Of a DNA stretch of 64,000 bases, positions 51,149 to 61,500 are shown one piece after another. Source of the stretch: Plantibacter sp. Leaf314 (GTDB lineage: Bacteria > Actinomycetota > Actinomycetes > Actinomycetales > Microbacteriaceae); contig NZ_LMOB01000001.1 in assembly GCF_001423185.1 (NCBI RefSeq), forward strand, positions 310,001 to 374,000, in the 5' to 3' direction. The notes beneath the pieces were generated by a model that was not told where the DNA came from, made no database searches, and saw only the letters and a list, made by a program, of their open reading frames with translations. How positions within the stretch are numbered: position 1 is the first letter of the stretch; every line of letters starts with the position of its first letter. A program made the position numbers and the translations under genes.

Positions 51149-52522
51149 GTGTCCGAGCAGAATTTTGACCTGGTAGTCCTGGGAGGCGGAAGCGGCGGAT
51201 ACGCTGCGGCGCTGCGCGCTTCGCAGCTCGGCCTCACCGTCGGCATGATCGAGAAGGACAAGGTCGGCGGCACCTGCTTGCACCGCGGCTGCATCCCGAC
51301 CAAGGCGCTGCTGCACTCCGCCGAGGTCGCCGACGCGTCCCGCGAGTCCGAGAAGTTCGGCGTCAAGTCGACCTTCGAGGGCATCGACATCGAGGGTGTC
51401 ACGAAGTACCGCGAGGGCATCGTCGCGAAGAAGTACAAGGGGCTCCAAGGCCTCGTGAAGGCTCGTGGCATCACCACGATCGAGGGTGAGGGCCGTCTGG
51501 TCTCCCCGACGAGCGTGCAGGTCGGCGACGACCTCATCACGGGCAAGAACGTCATCCTCGCGACGGGTTCGTACAGCCGCTCGCTCCCCGGCCTCGAGAT
51601 CGGTGGCCGTGTCATCACGAGCGAGCAGGCGCTGCAGCTCGACTTCGTCCCCAAGAAGGTCGCCGTGCTCGGCGGCGGCGTGATCGGCGTCGAGTTCGCC
51701 AGCGTGTGGAAGTCCTTCGGCACCGAGGTGACGATCATCGAGGCGCTCCCCCACCTCGTCCCCAACGAGGACGAGGCCATCAGCAAGGCCCTCGAGCGCG
51801 CGTTCCGCAAGCGCGGGATCGAGTACTCGCTCGGCGTCCGGTTCCAGGGCGTCACCCAGGACGACCAGGGTGTGCAGATCACGCTCGAGGACGGCAAGAC
51901 CATCGACGCCGAGCTCCTGCTCGTCGCCGTCGGCCGTGGCCCGTCGACCGCCGGACTCGGTTTCGAGGAGGTCGGTGTCACCATCGACCGCGGCTTCGTC
52001 ATCACCAACGACCGCCTCGAGACGAACATCCCCGGCCTCTACGCCGTCGGCGACATCGTGCCCGGCCTCCAGCTCGCGCACCGCGGCTTCCAGCAGGGCA
52101 TCTTCGTCGCCGAGGAGATCGCCGGTCTCAAGCCGGTCGTCATCGAGGACATCAACATCCCGAAGGTCACCTACAGCGACCCCGAGATCGCGTCGGTCGG
52201 TCTGAGCGAGGCGAAGGCGGCTGAGCAGTACGGCGCCGACAACATCACGAGCTACGACTTCAACCTCGCCGGCAACGGTAAGAGCGAGATCATCGGCACG
52301 AGCGGCAACGTCAAGGTCATCCGCGTGAACGACGGCCCGGTGATCGGCGTCCACATGATCGGTGCCCGGGTAGGCGAGCTCATCGCCGAAGGCCAGCTCG
52401 CCGTCAACTGGGAGGCATACCCGGAGGACATCGCGCCGCTCATCCACGCACACCCCACGCAGAACGAGGCGCTCGGCGAAGCATTCCTCGCGCTCGCAGG
52501 CAAGCCCCTGCACGCGCTGTGA
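51149..52522 (+). CDS. lpdA: dihydrolipoyl dehydrogenase (E3)
   Basis: The 457-residue FAD- and NAD-binding E3 component shared by pyruvate and 2-oxoglutarate dehydrogenase complexes. FAD binding LVVLGGGSGGYAAALRASQL, the redox disulfide GGTCLHRGCIPTKALL, NAD-binding VAVLGGGVIGVEFASVWKSF and the C-terminal active-site IHAHPTQNEALGEAFLA are all present. AAGGAG at about 51136-51142 precedes the GTG at 51149. sucB follows 61 nt later with its own Shine-Dalgarno; the two are probably one transcription unit. Confidence 0.96.
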   Translation: MSEQNFDLVVLGGGSGGYAAALRASQLGLTVGMIEKDKVGGTCLHRGCIPTKALLHSAEVADASRESEKFGVKSTFEGIDIEGVTKYREGIVAKKYKGLQGLVKARGITTIEGEGRLVSPTSVQVGDDLITGKNVILATGSYSRSLPGLEIGGRVITSEQALQLDFVPKKVAVLGGGVIGVEFASVWKSFGTEVTIIEALPHLVPNEDEAISKALERAFRKRGIEYSLGVRFQGVTQDDQGVQITLEDGKTIDAELLLVAVGRGPSTAGLGFEEVGVTIDRGFVITNDRLETNIPGLYAVGDIVPGLQLAHRGFQQGIFVAEEIAGLKPVVIEDINIPKVTYSDPEIASVGLSEAKAAEQYGADNITSYDFNLAGNGKSEIIGTSGNVKVIRVNDGPVIGVHMIGARVGELIAEGQLAVNWEAYPEDIAPLIHAHPTQNEALGEAFLALAGKPLHAL

Positions 52523-52583
52523 CGCGGCCCGAACACCCCAATAAGCTAAAGCACACACAACAGGTTTCAAAGGAGACAAGGTC

Positions 52584-53993
52584 ATGAGCGAATCCGTCAG
52601 CCTCCCGGCACTCGGCGAGAGTGTCACCGAGGGTACGGTCACCCGCTGGCTGAAGAATGTCGGCGACACCGTGGAGGTCGACGAGCCGTTGCTCGAAGTT
52701 TCGACCGACAAGGTCGACACCGAGATCCCTTCGCCCGTCGCGGGTGTCATCGAAGCGATCCTCGTCCAGGAAGACGAGACCGTCGAGGTCGGTACCGCCC
52801 TCGTGACCATCGGTGATGGTTCGGGCGCTGCCGCAGCCGAAGAGCCCGCCCCCGCGGCGGAGCCGGCAGCTGAAGCACCCGCCCCTGCCGCCGAGCCCGA
52901 GCCGGCCCCGGCAGCCGAGCCTGCTCCGGCTCCCGCCGCTGCTCCGGCTCCGGCTGCTGCTCCGGCTCCGGCTGCTGCTCCGGCACCGGCCGCTGCTCCG
53001 GCTCCCGCGCCTGCTGCTCCGGCTCCCGCGCCTGCTGCTCCGGCTCCGGCCGCTGCTCCGGCACCTGCTGCTTCCGAGCAGCCTTCCGGTGTCGTCAACT
53101 CCGGCTATGTCACGCCGCTCGTCCGCCGCCTGGCGAACCAGCACGGGGTCGACCTCAACACCGTCACCGGCACCGGTGTCGGTGGACGCATCCGCAAGGA
53201 GGACGTCCTCCAGGCACAGCGTGCCGGCAGCACGACCGACACCGAGACCGCAGCGGCACCCGCCGTCCAGGTCTCGGAACTCCGCGGCACGAGCAAGGCC
53301 ATGTCGCGTCTCCGCAAGGTCGTCGCCGAGCGCGCCGTCGCTTCGATGCAGGGCACCGCCCAGCTCACGAGCGTGGTCGAGGTCGACGTCACGAAGGTCG
53401 CCGCCCTGCGCACGGCCGTCAAGGACGAGTTCCTGGCCAAGACCGGCAACAAGCTCTCCTTCCTGCCGTTCTTCGCCCTCGCAGCCAGCGAGGCGCTCCA
53501 GACGTACCCGATCATCAACGCCACGGTCGACGGCGATCAGATCGTCTACCCGGAGACCGAGAACCTCGCGATCGCGGTCGACACCGAGCGTGGTCTCCTC
53601 ACCCCGGTCATCCGCGACTCCGGCTCCAAGTCGATCGCGGAGCTCGGCGCGGAGATCGCCGACCTCGCTCAGCGGACGCGCGACAACAAGCTGCAGCCCG
53701 ACGAGCTCTCCGGCGGGACGTTCACGCTGACCAACACCGGCTCGCGGGGTGCGCTGTTCGACACCCCGATCGTGTTCCTGCCGCAGTCGGCGATCCTCGG
53801 AACCGGCATCGTGACCAAGAAGCCGGTCGTCGTGACGGTCGACGGGGCTGACGCCATCGCCATCCGCTCGACGGTCTACCTCGCCCTGAGCTACGACCAC
53901 CGGATCATCGACGGCGCGGACGCTGCACGCTTCCTCGTCCAGGTGAAGAACCGCCTCGAAGCAGGCGACTTCCGCGGCTCGCTCGGGATCTGA
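52584..53993 (+). CDS. sucB: dihydrolipoamide acyltransferase (E2), 2-oxo acid dehydrogenase complex
   Basis: A 469-residue E2 core protein. One lipoyl domain (1-75) carries the modified lysine 43 in [15 protein letters not shown] long Ala-Pro linker (about 85-165), a peripheral-subunit-binding domain ([19 protein letters not shown], about 172-205) and the catalytic domain follow, with the active-site [19 protein letters not shown]. In actinobacteria this protein is the E2 of pyruvate and sometimes 2-oxoglutarate dehydrogenase; sequence alone does not settle which acyl group. AAAGGAG precedes the ATG. The lipB-lipA genes expected next to it are not in the window. Confidence 0.93.
   Translation: MSESVSLPALGESVTEGTVTRWLKNVGDTVEVDEPLLEVSTDKVDTEIPSPVAGVIEAILVQEDETVEVGTALVTIGDGSGAAAAEEPAPAAEPAAEAPAPAAEPEPAPAAEPAPAPAAAPAPAAAPAPAAAPAPAAAPAPAPAAPAPAPAAPAPAAAPAPAASEQPSGVVNSGYVTPLVRRLANQHGVDLNTVTGTGVGGRIRKEDVLQAQRAGSTTDTETAAAPAVQVSELRGTSKAMSRLRKVVAERAVASMQGTAQLTSVVEVDVTKVAALRTAVKDEFLAKTGNKLSFLPFFALAASEALQTYPIINATVDGDQIVYPETENLAIAVDTERGLLTPVIRDSGSKSIAELGAEIADLAQRTRDNKLQPDELSGGTFTLTNTGSRGALFDTPIVFLPQSAILGTGIVTKKPVVVTVDGADAIAIRSTVYLALSYDHRIIDGADAARFLVQVKNRLEAGDFRGSLGI
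52925..53070 (+). repeat. low-complexity Ala-Pro coding repeat in sucB
   Basis: Imperfect 12-18-bp tandem units of the type GCTCCGGCTCCGGCTGCT encode the flexible Ala-Pro linker between the lipoyl and binding domains. Such runs tend to vary in length between strains. Confidence 0.85.
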
Positions 53994-54023
53994 TCGCAGC
54001 ACGACCACCCGGGGATCTCCGCC

Positions 54024-55550
54024 TCATCCGGCGGTGAAGACCTCCCGCAGACGCCAGCCCGTCTCGCCCCTCACCACGAGGAGCGTGACGGGCTGGCGTC
54101 GTTTCGTCGCACCGTCGTCCGTGGCCACTCCTTCGCCGGTGCCACGGAGGACCGCCGCGTCGCCCTGGCGGTCGACGAGCTCCAGCGTCGCCGCCTCGAT
54201 CGATCCGATCCCGTCGCCCACCTGCTCCTCGTCGCCGAACGGCGATCCCGGTTCGACAGCCTCCCAGAGGCACGTTGCATCCGAACTCGAACGACACTGG
54301 TCGCGTCTGAGCACGAGTGCGCGGGCGGCTGCGAGCGGATCATCGCCCTCGACGGCCTCATCGCCCTCGCCGGCCTCGGCGGATGCGGCGGCATCGGGCT
54401 GCACGGAGGGGACGGGCGCAGGAACGGAGGACGGGGGCTGCGACGTCGAGGGCCGCTGCCCGCTCGATCCGGCGTCTGCGGTGCTCGGCGCCTCCGGCGG
54501 CAGGAGCACCATCGCGGTCGACGCCAGTACCACCGCCATGCCCGCTCCCCCGAGGATCAGGCGCCGGCGCGGTGGGCCGCTCCGCCGCACCGCAGGGCGG
54601 TCGGCGCTCGCCTCACGGGAGCGGCGACCCCCACGAACGTCGATGCACTGACGCAGCCTCGTGGTCAGGGGCGTGCGGCGCCTCGCCTCGGCGACAGCAC
54701 GTCTCGTCGGCGGCGCGGTCGACCGCATCGCCCGGTCGTGTTCGACGGCAGCGCGGATCTCGTCGGCTGCGGTACCCGTCGGAGGATCGATGCGGTCCAG
54801 GAGGACAGGCAGGGGTCGTGCGAGGGCATGGATCCGCTGCTGCAGGCGGTTGGCGATCTCATGGTCGGCGAGTCCGGGCGCGACTTCCGCGACCCACGGC
54901 TCAGTCTCGGGCTGATCGGCGGACGGCGTCGATCGCAGCACTCCGTCCATGAGTCTGGAGAACGCCGACCAATCCTCGACGAACGCCGGGTCGGGTTGGC
55001 CGGTGCCGCCGCTGAGACCGGGACGGTCGACGGCGACGGCCTGGGACCAACCGGCGAGGACCGGTCGACCGTCGGCGGCGAAGGACACCGCCGTGGCCGC
55101 GATGCCACCGTGACTGATGCCCGCGAGATGCGCCGCTCGGACGGCGTCGACGAGCGGCGCCAGGATGGTGACGGCTTCGCCAGGAGCGATCGACTCGCGG
55201 CGTCGTAACAACTCCCCCAGCGTGCCACCGGCGAGCCGCTCGACCAGCAGGCACGGAAGGCCACCTGGGTCCTCTGCGACGTCGATGAGTCTCACGATGT
55301 GCGGATGATCGAGACGCGACAGGATGGCCGCCCGCCGCCAGAGGCTCCGTTCAGCGGCGTCCGCCCTGGCGCGGAGCAGGACGGCGTCGGCGACGGTCGG
55401 CGCAAGGACTCCTCCGCCGCGTCCGCCGGGCTGGACCTCGACCGGGACCGTCGAGTAGGCCGTCCACTCCTGGCCGGTACCCAGGCGCCTGACGAGGCGA
55501 CGGCCTGCCACGGTGACTGCTGCATCGGACGGATCGATCGTCGTTTCCAT
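54024..55550 (-). CDS. membrane-anchored protein-kinase-like protein, probable pseudokinase
   Basis: The 508-residue product has an N-terminal kinase-like domain (about 15-270), one membrane helix (331-350, after RRSGPPRRR) and an outside domain of about 155 residues with a Pro/Ser linker. Kinase landmarks are recognisable but broken: the ATP lysine of the VAIK motif is arginine 60, the HRD motif reads HGG (147-149), the catalytic-loop lysine and asparagine are alanines, and DFG reads AGW. RLDHPHIVRLIDVAEDPG and LLVERLAGGTLGELL keep the fold. It is therefore expected to bind rather than phosphorylate. The topology recalls PknB-type and MviN-associated pseudokinases. It is convergent with sucB and divergent from the DUF4191 gene. 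Confidence 0.72.
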   Translation of the reverse strand: METTIDPSDAAVTVAGRRLVRRLGTGQEWTAYSTVPVEVQPGGRGGGVLAPTVADAVLLRARADAAERSLWRRAAILSRLDHPHIVRLIDVAEDPGGLPCLLVERLAGGTLGELLRRRESIAPGEAVTILAPLVDAVRAAHLAGISHGGIAATAVSFAADGRPVLAGWSQAVAVDRPGLSGGTGQPDPAFVEDWSAFSRLMDGVLRSTPSADQPETEPWVAEVAPGLADHEIANRLQQRIHALARPLPVLLDRIDPPTGTAADEIRAAVEHDRAMRSTAPPTRRAVAEARRRTPLTTRLRQCIDVRGGRRSREASADRPAVRRSGPPRRRLILGGAGMAVVLASTAMVLLPPEAPSTADAGSSGQRPSTSQPPSSVPAPVPSVQPDAAASAEAGEGDEAVEGDDPLAAARALVLRRDQCRSSSDATCLWEAVEPGSPFGDEEQVGDGIGSIEAATLELVDRQGDAAVLRGTGEGVATDDGATKRRQPVTLLVVRGETGWRLREVFTAG

Positions 55551-55669
55551 ATCCCGATCCTGTGACGTCGAGGGTCCGGTGCGTCCCTCCGCTCACATCG
55601 TTGTGGACAAGGAACCGGCGGGGCGCTCCTGTGGAGCACATCTCAGCATCACGACCCTCCGGCACCGGC

Positions 55670-55675
55670 TATCCT
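55670..55675 (+). promoter_or_regulatory. leaderless -10 box of the DUF4191 gene
   Basis: TATCCT is followed by 6 nt and the ATG at 55682. A GGGAG lies 1 nt from the ATG, too close to act as a normal ribosome site. Confidence 0.55.
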
Positions 55676-55681
55676 GGGAGC

Positions 55682-56386
55682 ATGGCTCAGAAGGACGCGC
55701 CCCCGGCGGCGCAGAAGGAACCAGGGCGGATCAAGCAGCTCTGGCAGGTGTTCCAGCTCACCCGTCGCCACGACAAGGCGGCGCAGTGGTTGATGCTCGG
55801 TGGGTTCATCCTGCCGGTCCTCATCGGCATCGCCGTGGCGCTGCTGTTCTCCGCCGGAAACATCTTCGCGCTCGTCATGTGGATTATCGCGGGCGTGCTC
55901 GCGGGTATCCTGGCTGCGCTGTTCATCCTCACGCGTCGCGCGGACAAGGTCGTCTACACGCAGATCGAGGGTCGGCCCGGCGCTGTCGGACAGGTCCTCC
56001 GTGCGGCTCCGCGCTCGTGGCAGACCAGCGAGATGCCCGTCGCCGTGAACCCCAAGACCCAGGACGCGATCTACCGCGCCGTCGGTCGCGGGGGCGTCGC
56101 CCTCATCGCCGAGGGACCACGTTCGCGCACCTCACGCCTGCTCGAGGACGAGAAGCGCAAGGTCACCCGTATCCTCCCGAACGTCCCCATCACGGTCTTC
56201 CACGTCGGCCCCGACGCCGACTCCGTGCAGCTCCGTCAGCTCTCCGGTGCCCTCCGGAAGGTCAAGAAGTCCTTGACCAACCCAGAGGTGCTCGCCGTGA
56301 GCAACCGCCTGTCGTCGTTCGGCACCCAGCTCCCGATCCCGAAGGGCGTCGACCCGATGCGGGTCCGCCCGCAGCGCGCACGCTGA
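55682..56386 (+). CDS. DUF4191 family membrane protein
   Basis: A 234-residue actinobacterial protein of unknown function. After a polar N-terminus come two helices (about 37-60 and 64-86: GGFILPVLIGIAVALLFSAG, IFALVMWIIAGVLAGILAAL), then a cytoplasmic domain with TQIEGRPGAVGQVLRAAPRS and VGRGGVALIAEGPRSRTSRL, the family signatures. The ATG at 55682 begins the protein-like part and sits 6 nt after TATCCT. In other actinobacteria this gene lies between lipA and glnA; here the pseudokinase gene takes the lipA side. Confidence 0.92.
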   Translation: MAQKDAPPAAQKEPGRIKQLWQVFQLTRRHDKAAQWLMLGGFILPVLIGIAVALLFSAGNIFALVMWIIAGVLAGILAALFILTRRADKVVYTQIEGRPGAVGQVLRAAPRSWQTSEMPVAVNPKTQDAIYRAVGRGGVALIAEGPRSRTSRLLEDEKRKVTRILPNVPITVFHVGPDADSVQLRQLSGALRKVKKSLTNPEVLAVSNRLSSFGTQLPIPKGVDPMRVRPQRAR

Positions 56387-56422
56387 TCACCTGACGTCGC
56401 GCAACGTCTCCCGCGCAACCGC

Positions 56423-56452
56423 AACGGCCGCCCTCTCCGGAGGGCGGCCGTT
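56423..56452. terminator. bidirectional terminator between the DUF4191 and RDD genes
   Basis: A 13-bp stem (AACGGCCGCCCT at 56423-56434, extended by C-G) pairs with 56440-56452 around a tight loop, 36 nt past the DUF4191 stop and 27 nt beyond the convergent RDD stop. It ends in TTG. Confidence 0.75.
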
Positions 56453-56478
56453 GTCGCGTTCCGATCGTCAGCGCGGAT

Positions 56479-56910
56479 TCAGCGCACGCGGAGGAGCACC
56501 GTGCCGGCGACCTTGTCGTGGAAGCCGCGCTGGTCCGAGTCCCAGACGAGCGCCGGCACGACGACGCACAGGAGCACCGTCCGGACCACCGGACGCCACA
56601 GCCCGACCCAACCGCCGGTCAGTGGCATCAACCGCATGCCGCATAGGCGGTGACCGATGCTGCCACCGATCGTCGGGATGAACACGAGCTGCATGATCGC
56701 GAAGATGACGAGCGTCGCCGTGGCGTCGTAGGCGAAGAAGGCGACGGAGAGCACGACGGCGAGAGTCCAGTCGATCACGAGGGCGGTGATACGCCGACCG
56801 ACCCGCGCGACCGAACGGACGCCGCTCTCGGGAAGTCCGAGCCGTTCGCCAGGGAAGGCACTGGGAGGAAGCTCACCGAAGGTCCGTGGATTCTGCGGGG
56901 TCTGGGGCAC
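56479..56910 (-). CDS. RDD family membrane protein
   Basis: A 143-residue protein with the RDD domain: [20 protein letters not shown] has the Arg/Asp positions in helix 1, followed by a second helix ([19 protein letters not shown]) and the [14 protein letters not shown] segment, then a third helix. The family's function is mostly unknown; some members are ion exchangers. It starts with a GTG (56910) placed 6 nt after TAGAAT. Its -35 region coincides with the first half-site of the GlnR operator of the divergent glnA gene, so it could also respond to nitrogen supply. Confidence 0.88.
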   Translation of the reverse strand: MPQTPQNPRTFGELPPSAFPGERLGLPESGVRSVARVGRRITALVIDWTLAVVLSVAFFAYDATATLVIFAIMQLVFIPTIGGSIGHRLCGMRLMPLTGGWVGLWRPVVRTVLLCVVVPALVWDSDQRGFHDKVAGTVLLRVR

Positions 56911-56916
56911 TGTGCC

Positions 56917-56922
56917 ATTCTA
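56917..56922 (-). promoter_or_regulatory. leaderless -10 box of the RDD gene
   Basis: On the minus strand TAGAAT is followed by 6 nt and the GTG at 56910. The matching -35 position (56940-56945) falls in the GlnR operator. Confidence 0.6.
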
Positions 56923-56939
56923 TTCGGGCGGGGATTCTC

Positions 56940-56977
56940 GTAACATCCACGAAACATGGGTGTCATGGCGGGGTAAC
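56940..56977 (+). promoter_or_regulatory. GlnR operator of glnA, four half-sites
   Basis: GTAAC (56940), GAAAC (56951), GTCAT (56962) and GTAAC (56973) are spaced exactly 11 bp apart with 6-nt gaps. The first pair is a perfect GlnR box and the second a weaker one, the classical double a/b-box layout of actinobacterial glnA promoters. A TAGTCT -10 candidate follows at 56988-56993. Confidence 0.88.
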
Positions 56978-57049
56978 CCCCTCCCCGTAGTCTCACAGGT
57001 GGCTGCGCTGTGCAGCCTCCCTGTACCAACCCCATTTGGAGCCATTCAC

Positions 57050-58474
57050 ATGTTCAGTGATTCTTCCGAAGTGCTCAAGTTCATCAAGGACACCGATGTC
57101 AAGTTCCTCGACATCCGCTTCACGGACCTTCCCGGCGTGCAGCAGCACTTCAACATCCCGGCCAGCACCGTCGACGAGGAGTTCTTCACCGTCGGCCAGC
57201 TCTTCGATGGCTCGTCCATCCGTGGCTTCGCCAACATCCACGAGTCCGACATGCAGCTGATCCCGGATGTCTCCACCGCCTACATCGACGCCTTCCGTGC
57301 CGAGCGCACGCTCATCATGGTGTTCGACATCTACAACCCCCGCAACGGCGAGATCTACTCGAAGGACCCGCGTCAGGTCGCCAAGAAGGCTGAGAAGTAC
57401 CTCGCCTCGACCGGCATCGCCGACACCGCCTTCTTCGCCCCCGAAGCAGAGTTCTACATCTTCGACGACGTCCGCTACGAGGTGAACCAGCACTCGAGCT
57501 TCTACTCGGTGGACTCCGAAGAGGGAGCTTGGAACACCGGTCGCGCCGAAGAGGGCGGCAACCTCGGTAACAAGACGCCGTACAAGGGTGGCTACTTCCC
57601 CGTCAGCCCCGTCGACAAGCAGGCCGACCTCCGCGACGACATCAGCCTCAAGCTGATCGACGCCGGCCTCATCCTCGAGCGCGCTCACCACGAGGTGGGC
57701 ACCGGCGGCCAGGCCGAGATCAACTACCGCTTCGACACCATGGTCGCCGCGGCGGACGACATCCTGAAGTTCAAGTACATCGTCAAGAACACGGCTGAGC
57801 TGTGGGGCAAGACCGCGACCTTCATGCCGAAGCCGCTCTTCGGCGACAACGGTTCGGGCATGCACACGCACCAGTCGCTCTGGAGCGACGGCAAGCCGCT
57901 CTTCTACGACGAGAACGGCTACGGCGGTCTCTCCGACCTCGCCCGCTGGTACATCGGTGGTCTGCTGAAGCACGCCCCCGCGGTCCTCGCCTTCACGAAC
58001 CCGACGGTGAACTCCTACCACCGCCTCGTCCCCGGCTTCGAAGCTCCGGTCAACCTGGTCTACTCGGCCGGCAACCGCTCAGCGTCGATCCGTATCCCGA
58101 TCACGGGCACGAACCCGAAGGCCAAGCGCATCGAGTTCCGCGCGCCCGACGCCTCCGGCAACCCGTACCTGGCGTTCGCCGCGCAGCTGATGGCGGGCCT
58201 CGACGGCATCAAGAACCGTATCGAGCCGCACGAGCCCGTCGACAAGGACCTCTACGAGCTTCCCCCCGAGGAGGCCAAGAACATCCCGCAGGTGCCCGCA
58301 TCGCTCGGTGCCGCACTCGAGGCACTCGAGGCGGACCACGAGTTCCTCCTCGCCGGCAACGTCTTCACGCCGGAGCTCATCGAGACCTGGATCCAGTACA
58401 AGCGCGAGAACGAGATCAAGCCGCTGGCCCAGCGCCCGCACCCGTTCGAGTTCGAGCTGTACTACGGCGTCTGA
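57050..58474 (+). CDS. glnA: glutamine synthetase type I
   Basis: The 474-residue GSI-beta enzyme that makes glutamine from glutamate, ammonia and ATP; it works as a cytosolic dodecamer. [54 protein letters not shown] and [10 protein letters not shown] are active-site signatures. [16 protein letters not shown] carries the adenylylation tyrosine (residue 402), so GlnE encoded nearby can switch it off. GGAG at 57038-57041 fixes the ATG at 57050. A GlnR operator lies 73-110 bp upstream. A strong hairpin ends the transcript. Confidence 0.97.
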   Translation: MFSDSSEVLKFIKDTDVKFLDIRFTDLPGVQQHFNIPASTVDEEFFTVGQLFDGSSIRGFANIHESDMQLIPDVSTAYIDAFRAERTLIMVFDIYNPRNGEIYSKDPRQVAKKAEKYLASTGIADTAFFAPEAEFYIFDDVRYEVNQHSSFYSVDSEEGAWNTGRAEEGGNLGNKTPYKGGYFPVSPVDKQADLRDDISLKLIDAGLILERAHHEVGTGGQAEINYRFDTMVAAADDILKFKYIVKNTAELWGKTATFMPKPLFGDNGSGMHTHQSLWSDGKPLFYDENGYGGLSDLARWYIGGLLKHAPAVLAFTNPTVNSYHRLVPGFEAPVNLVYSAGNRSASIRIPITGTNPKAKRIEFRAPDASGNPYLAFAAQLMAGLDGIKNRIEPHEPVDKDLYELPPEEAKNIPQVPASLGAALEALEADHEFLLAGNVFTPELIETWIQYKRENEIKPLAQRPHPFEFELYYGV

Positions 58475-58490
58475 GTCCCTTCAGCACCAC

Positions 58491-58528
58491 GAACCGCCCC
58501 GTCATCCCTCCGGATGGCGGGGCGGTTC
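58491..58528. terminator. bidirectional terminator between glnA and glnE
   Basis: A 17-bp stem (58491-58507 with 58512-58528) containing one G-T pair and a 4-nt CTCC loop lies 17 nt past the glnA stop and 21 nt from the convergent glnE stop. Confidence 0.85.
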
Positions 58529-58549
58529 CGCGTGATCGGTGAGCCGGGC

Positions 58550-61500
58550 TCAGAGCCCGTAGAACCCGTGCTCGAAGACGGTGCGGGCCCGACGGGTGGC
58601 GGCGAGGTAGTCCTGTTCCAGGAGGCTCGCCGATCCGGTCGGGTACTCCAACAGCCGTGCGACGCCCTCGAGCTGCAGTCGGTCGCTGGGCAGCACGTCC
58701 TGGGTCTTGTTCAACCACAGGGTCATGGCCGAGCGGATCCGCGACGCCAGGATCCACGCGTCGCGCAGACGGTCGGCGGACTCCCGATCGACGAAGTCCG
58801 CCTCCACCGCCGCGTCGAGCGCCCGCAGCGTCGACGTCGTCCGGAGCGCAGGCACATCCGCACCACGCTCGAGCTGCAGCAGCTGCACGAACCACTCGAC
58901 GTCGCTCAGTGATCCGCGTCCGAGTTTGAGGTGTCGGGTCGGATCGGCGCCCTGCGGCAGTCGTTCGTTCTCGACCCGCGCCTTGATCCGCTTCACCTCA
59001 CGGACGGACTGCTCGCTGATCTCCGCCGGGTAGCGGACGGTGTCCGCCACCTCGGTGAAGGCGGCGATCAGGTCGGGGTCGCCGACGACGCCGGCAGCCC
59101 GCAGGAGCGCCTGCGCCTCCCAGGTGAGCGACCAGCGCGCGTAGTAGTTCCGGTAGGAGTCGAGGGACCGCACGAGTGGCCCGTTCTTGCCCTCCGGGCG
59201 CAGGTCGAGGTCGAGGTCGAGCGGAAGTCGTGCGTCCTCGCTCAGCCGGTTGAGCTCGGCGGCGATCGCAGCCGCCTGCCGTTGCGCGAGCTGTGGCTCG
59301 ACGTCCGGAAGCGCCCGGAACACGTAGAGGACGTCCAGGTCCGAGCCGAGGCCCAGCTCGGCTCCGCCGTACCGACCCATGGCGATGATGGCGAACTCGA
59401 TGTCGGCTCCGAGCCCGCCGATGCGGCGGACGGCACCGAGGAGTCCGGCGAGCGTGGCCGTCGAGACGTCGGTGAGACCTGCGGCCAGCCCCTGGACGTC
59501 GAGCATGCCGACCGTGGAGGACATCGCGAGGCGCAGGACCTCGCGGCGCCGTACCGCCCGGATGGCTGCGGCCGCGGAGTCGGGAGAGTCGTGTCGTCGG
59601 AGGATCGCAGCGATCTCCTCGCCGAGCGCTGCCGACGACCGGGGGCGGAGGTCCTCATCGCCGGCGAGCCAGGCAGCGGACTCCGGGATCCGGTCCATGA
59701 GCTCGCCGATGAACCGCGAGCCGGACAGCACGCGGGTGAGGCGCTCGGCCGCACCCGAGGAGTCGCGCAGCATCCGGAGGAACCAGTGCGACTCGCCGAG
59801 CGCTTCGCTGAGTCGTCGGAACGCGAGCAGGCCGTAGTCGGGGTCGGCGCCGTCCGCGAACCACCCCAGCATGACGGGGAGGAGGTGCCGTTGGATGTTC
59901 GCGCGACGGGACACCCCGGCGGTGAGCGCTCCGATGTGGGCCAGCGCACCGCGGGGGTCGACGAAGCCGATCGCCGCGAGTCGGGCCTCAGCCTGCCCGC
60001 TGGTCAGACTCAGTCCGCTCTCGGGCAGGGCGGCGACCGCCGAGAGCAACGGACGGTAGAACAGCCGCTCGTGCAGTTGCCGGACGCCGTGCTTCGTCGT
60101 CTCCCACCGGGAGACGAGTGCCTGGGCGGTCGTCGCGAGCGTGCTCGACCGTGCCAGCGACCGGAGCGACGGCTCGTCGCGCGGCATCATATGGGTGCGT
60201 TGCAGTCGCGTCAGCTGGAGACGGTGTTCGAGGACGCGGAGCAGGCGGTAGTCGTGCGCGAACTCCTGCGCCTCGGCGCGACCGATGTATCCGGCCGTGG
60301 CGAGGCCGTCGAGCGCCGCGAGCGTGCCGCGCTGGTGCACGGAGTCGTCGAGCTGGCCGTGCACCAGCTGCAGGAGCTGGACGGTGAACTCGATGTCGCG
60401 GAGGCCACCCGGGCCGAGCTTCAACTGATAGTGGACGTCCTCCGCGGGGATGTTCTCGGTGACGCGCTCGCGCATGCGCTGCACGGACTCGACGAAGCCC
60501 TCACGTGACGCACTCCCCCACACCTTCGGCTGCACCGCCTCGATGTAGCGCGCCCCGAGCTCCTGATCGCCGGCGAGAGCCCTGGCCTTGAGGAGGGCCT
60601 GGAACTCCCAGCTCTTCGCCCACCGGTCGTAGTAGACCAGGTGTGACTCGAGGGTGCGCACCAGGGCGCCCGCCTTTCCCTCCGGGCGCAGGTTCGGGTC
60701 GACCTCCCAGAGGCTCGGCTCGAGACCGGCCTGGCCGAGGCCCCGCATGGTGAGGACGGCGAGTCGGGTGGCGATCTCGACGGCACGACCGTTGTCGAGG
60801 CCGCCCTCGTCATCCCCCGAGCCCTCACCGACGAAGATGACATCCACGTCCGAGACGTAGTTCAGCTCTCGCGCGCCGGCCTTGCCCATACCGATGATGG
60901 CGAACCGTGTCGCCGCGACCTCCTCGCGCGGATAGACGCCGGGACCGCGTGAGCCGCTCGTCTGCGTCCTGGCGACCGCGATCGACGCCTCCAAGGCGCC
61001 GGCAGCGAGATCGGAGAGGGCGCTCGCGACGCGGTCGAGGACGACGATGGGATCGGGTGCGCAGAGGTCGAAGAGCGCGACCTCCGCGAGCAGACGCCGG
61101 TAGACGACGCGGATCGCGTCCCAGGCCGGTTCCTCGACGACCTCGGCGAAGCCGTCCACGGCACCGACGCTCGCGAGCAGCTCGTCGCGGGCTTCGTCGA
61201 GGGTCGGGACCCTCGTGACCGGCAACTCGAAGACCGACAACTGGTCGGGGTGCCGCAGGAAGAAGTCGATGAACCCCTGCGATGCCCCCAACAGCCGGAA
61301 CAAGCGTTCGGTCGACGCCTGGTCGGCGAGGAGCGCGGCGAGCTCGTCGGGCGACTTCCGGCCGATCATGAGCACACCGACGAGCGCCGCGTCCGGATCC
61401 GCCGCGACGGCGAATGACGGCGTGATGACCGCCGGGTCGACCGGGACGAGCGCCGCGAGTTCCTGCAACCGATCCCGGGCCTCACCGAGACCGGTGAAGC

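Noticed and set aside
52925-53070. Short tandem repeats suggesting a CRISPR-like array
   Set aside because: Units are 12-18 bp, have no spacers, and stay in frame as the Ala-Pro linker of sucB.
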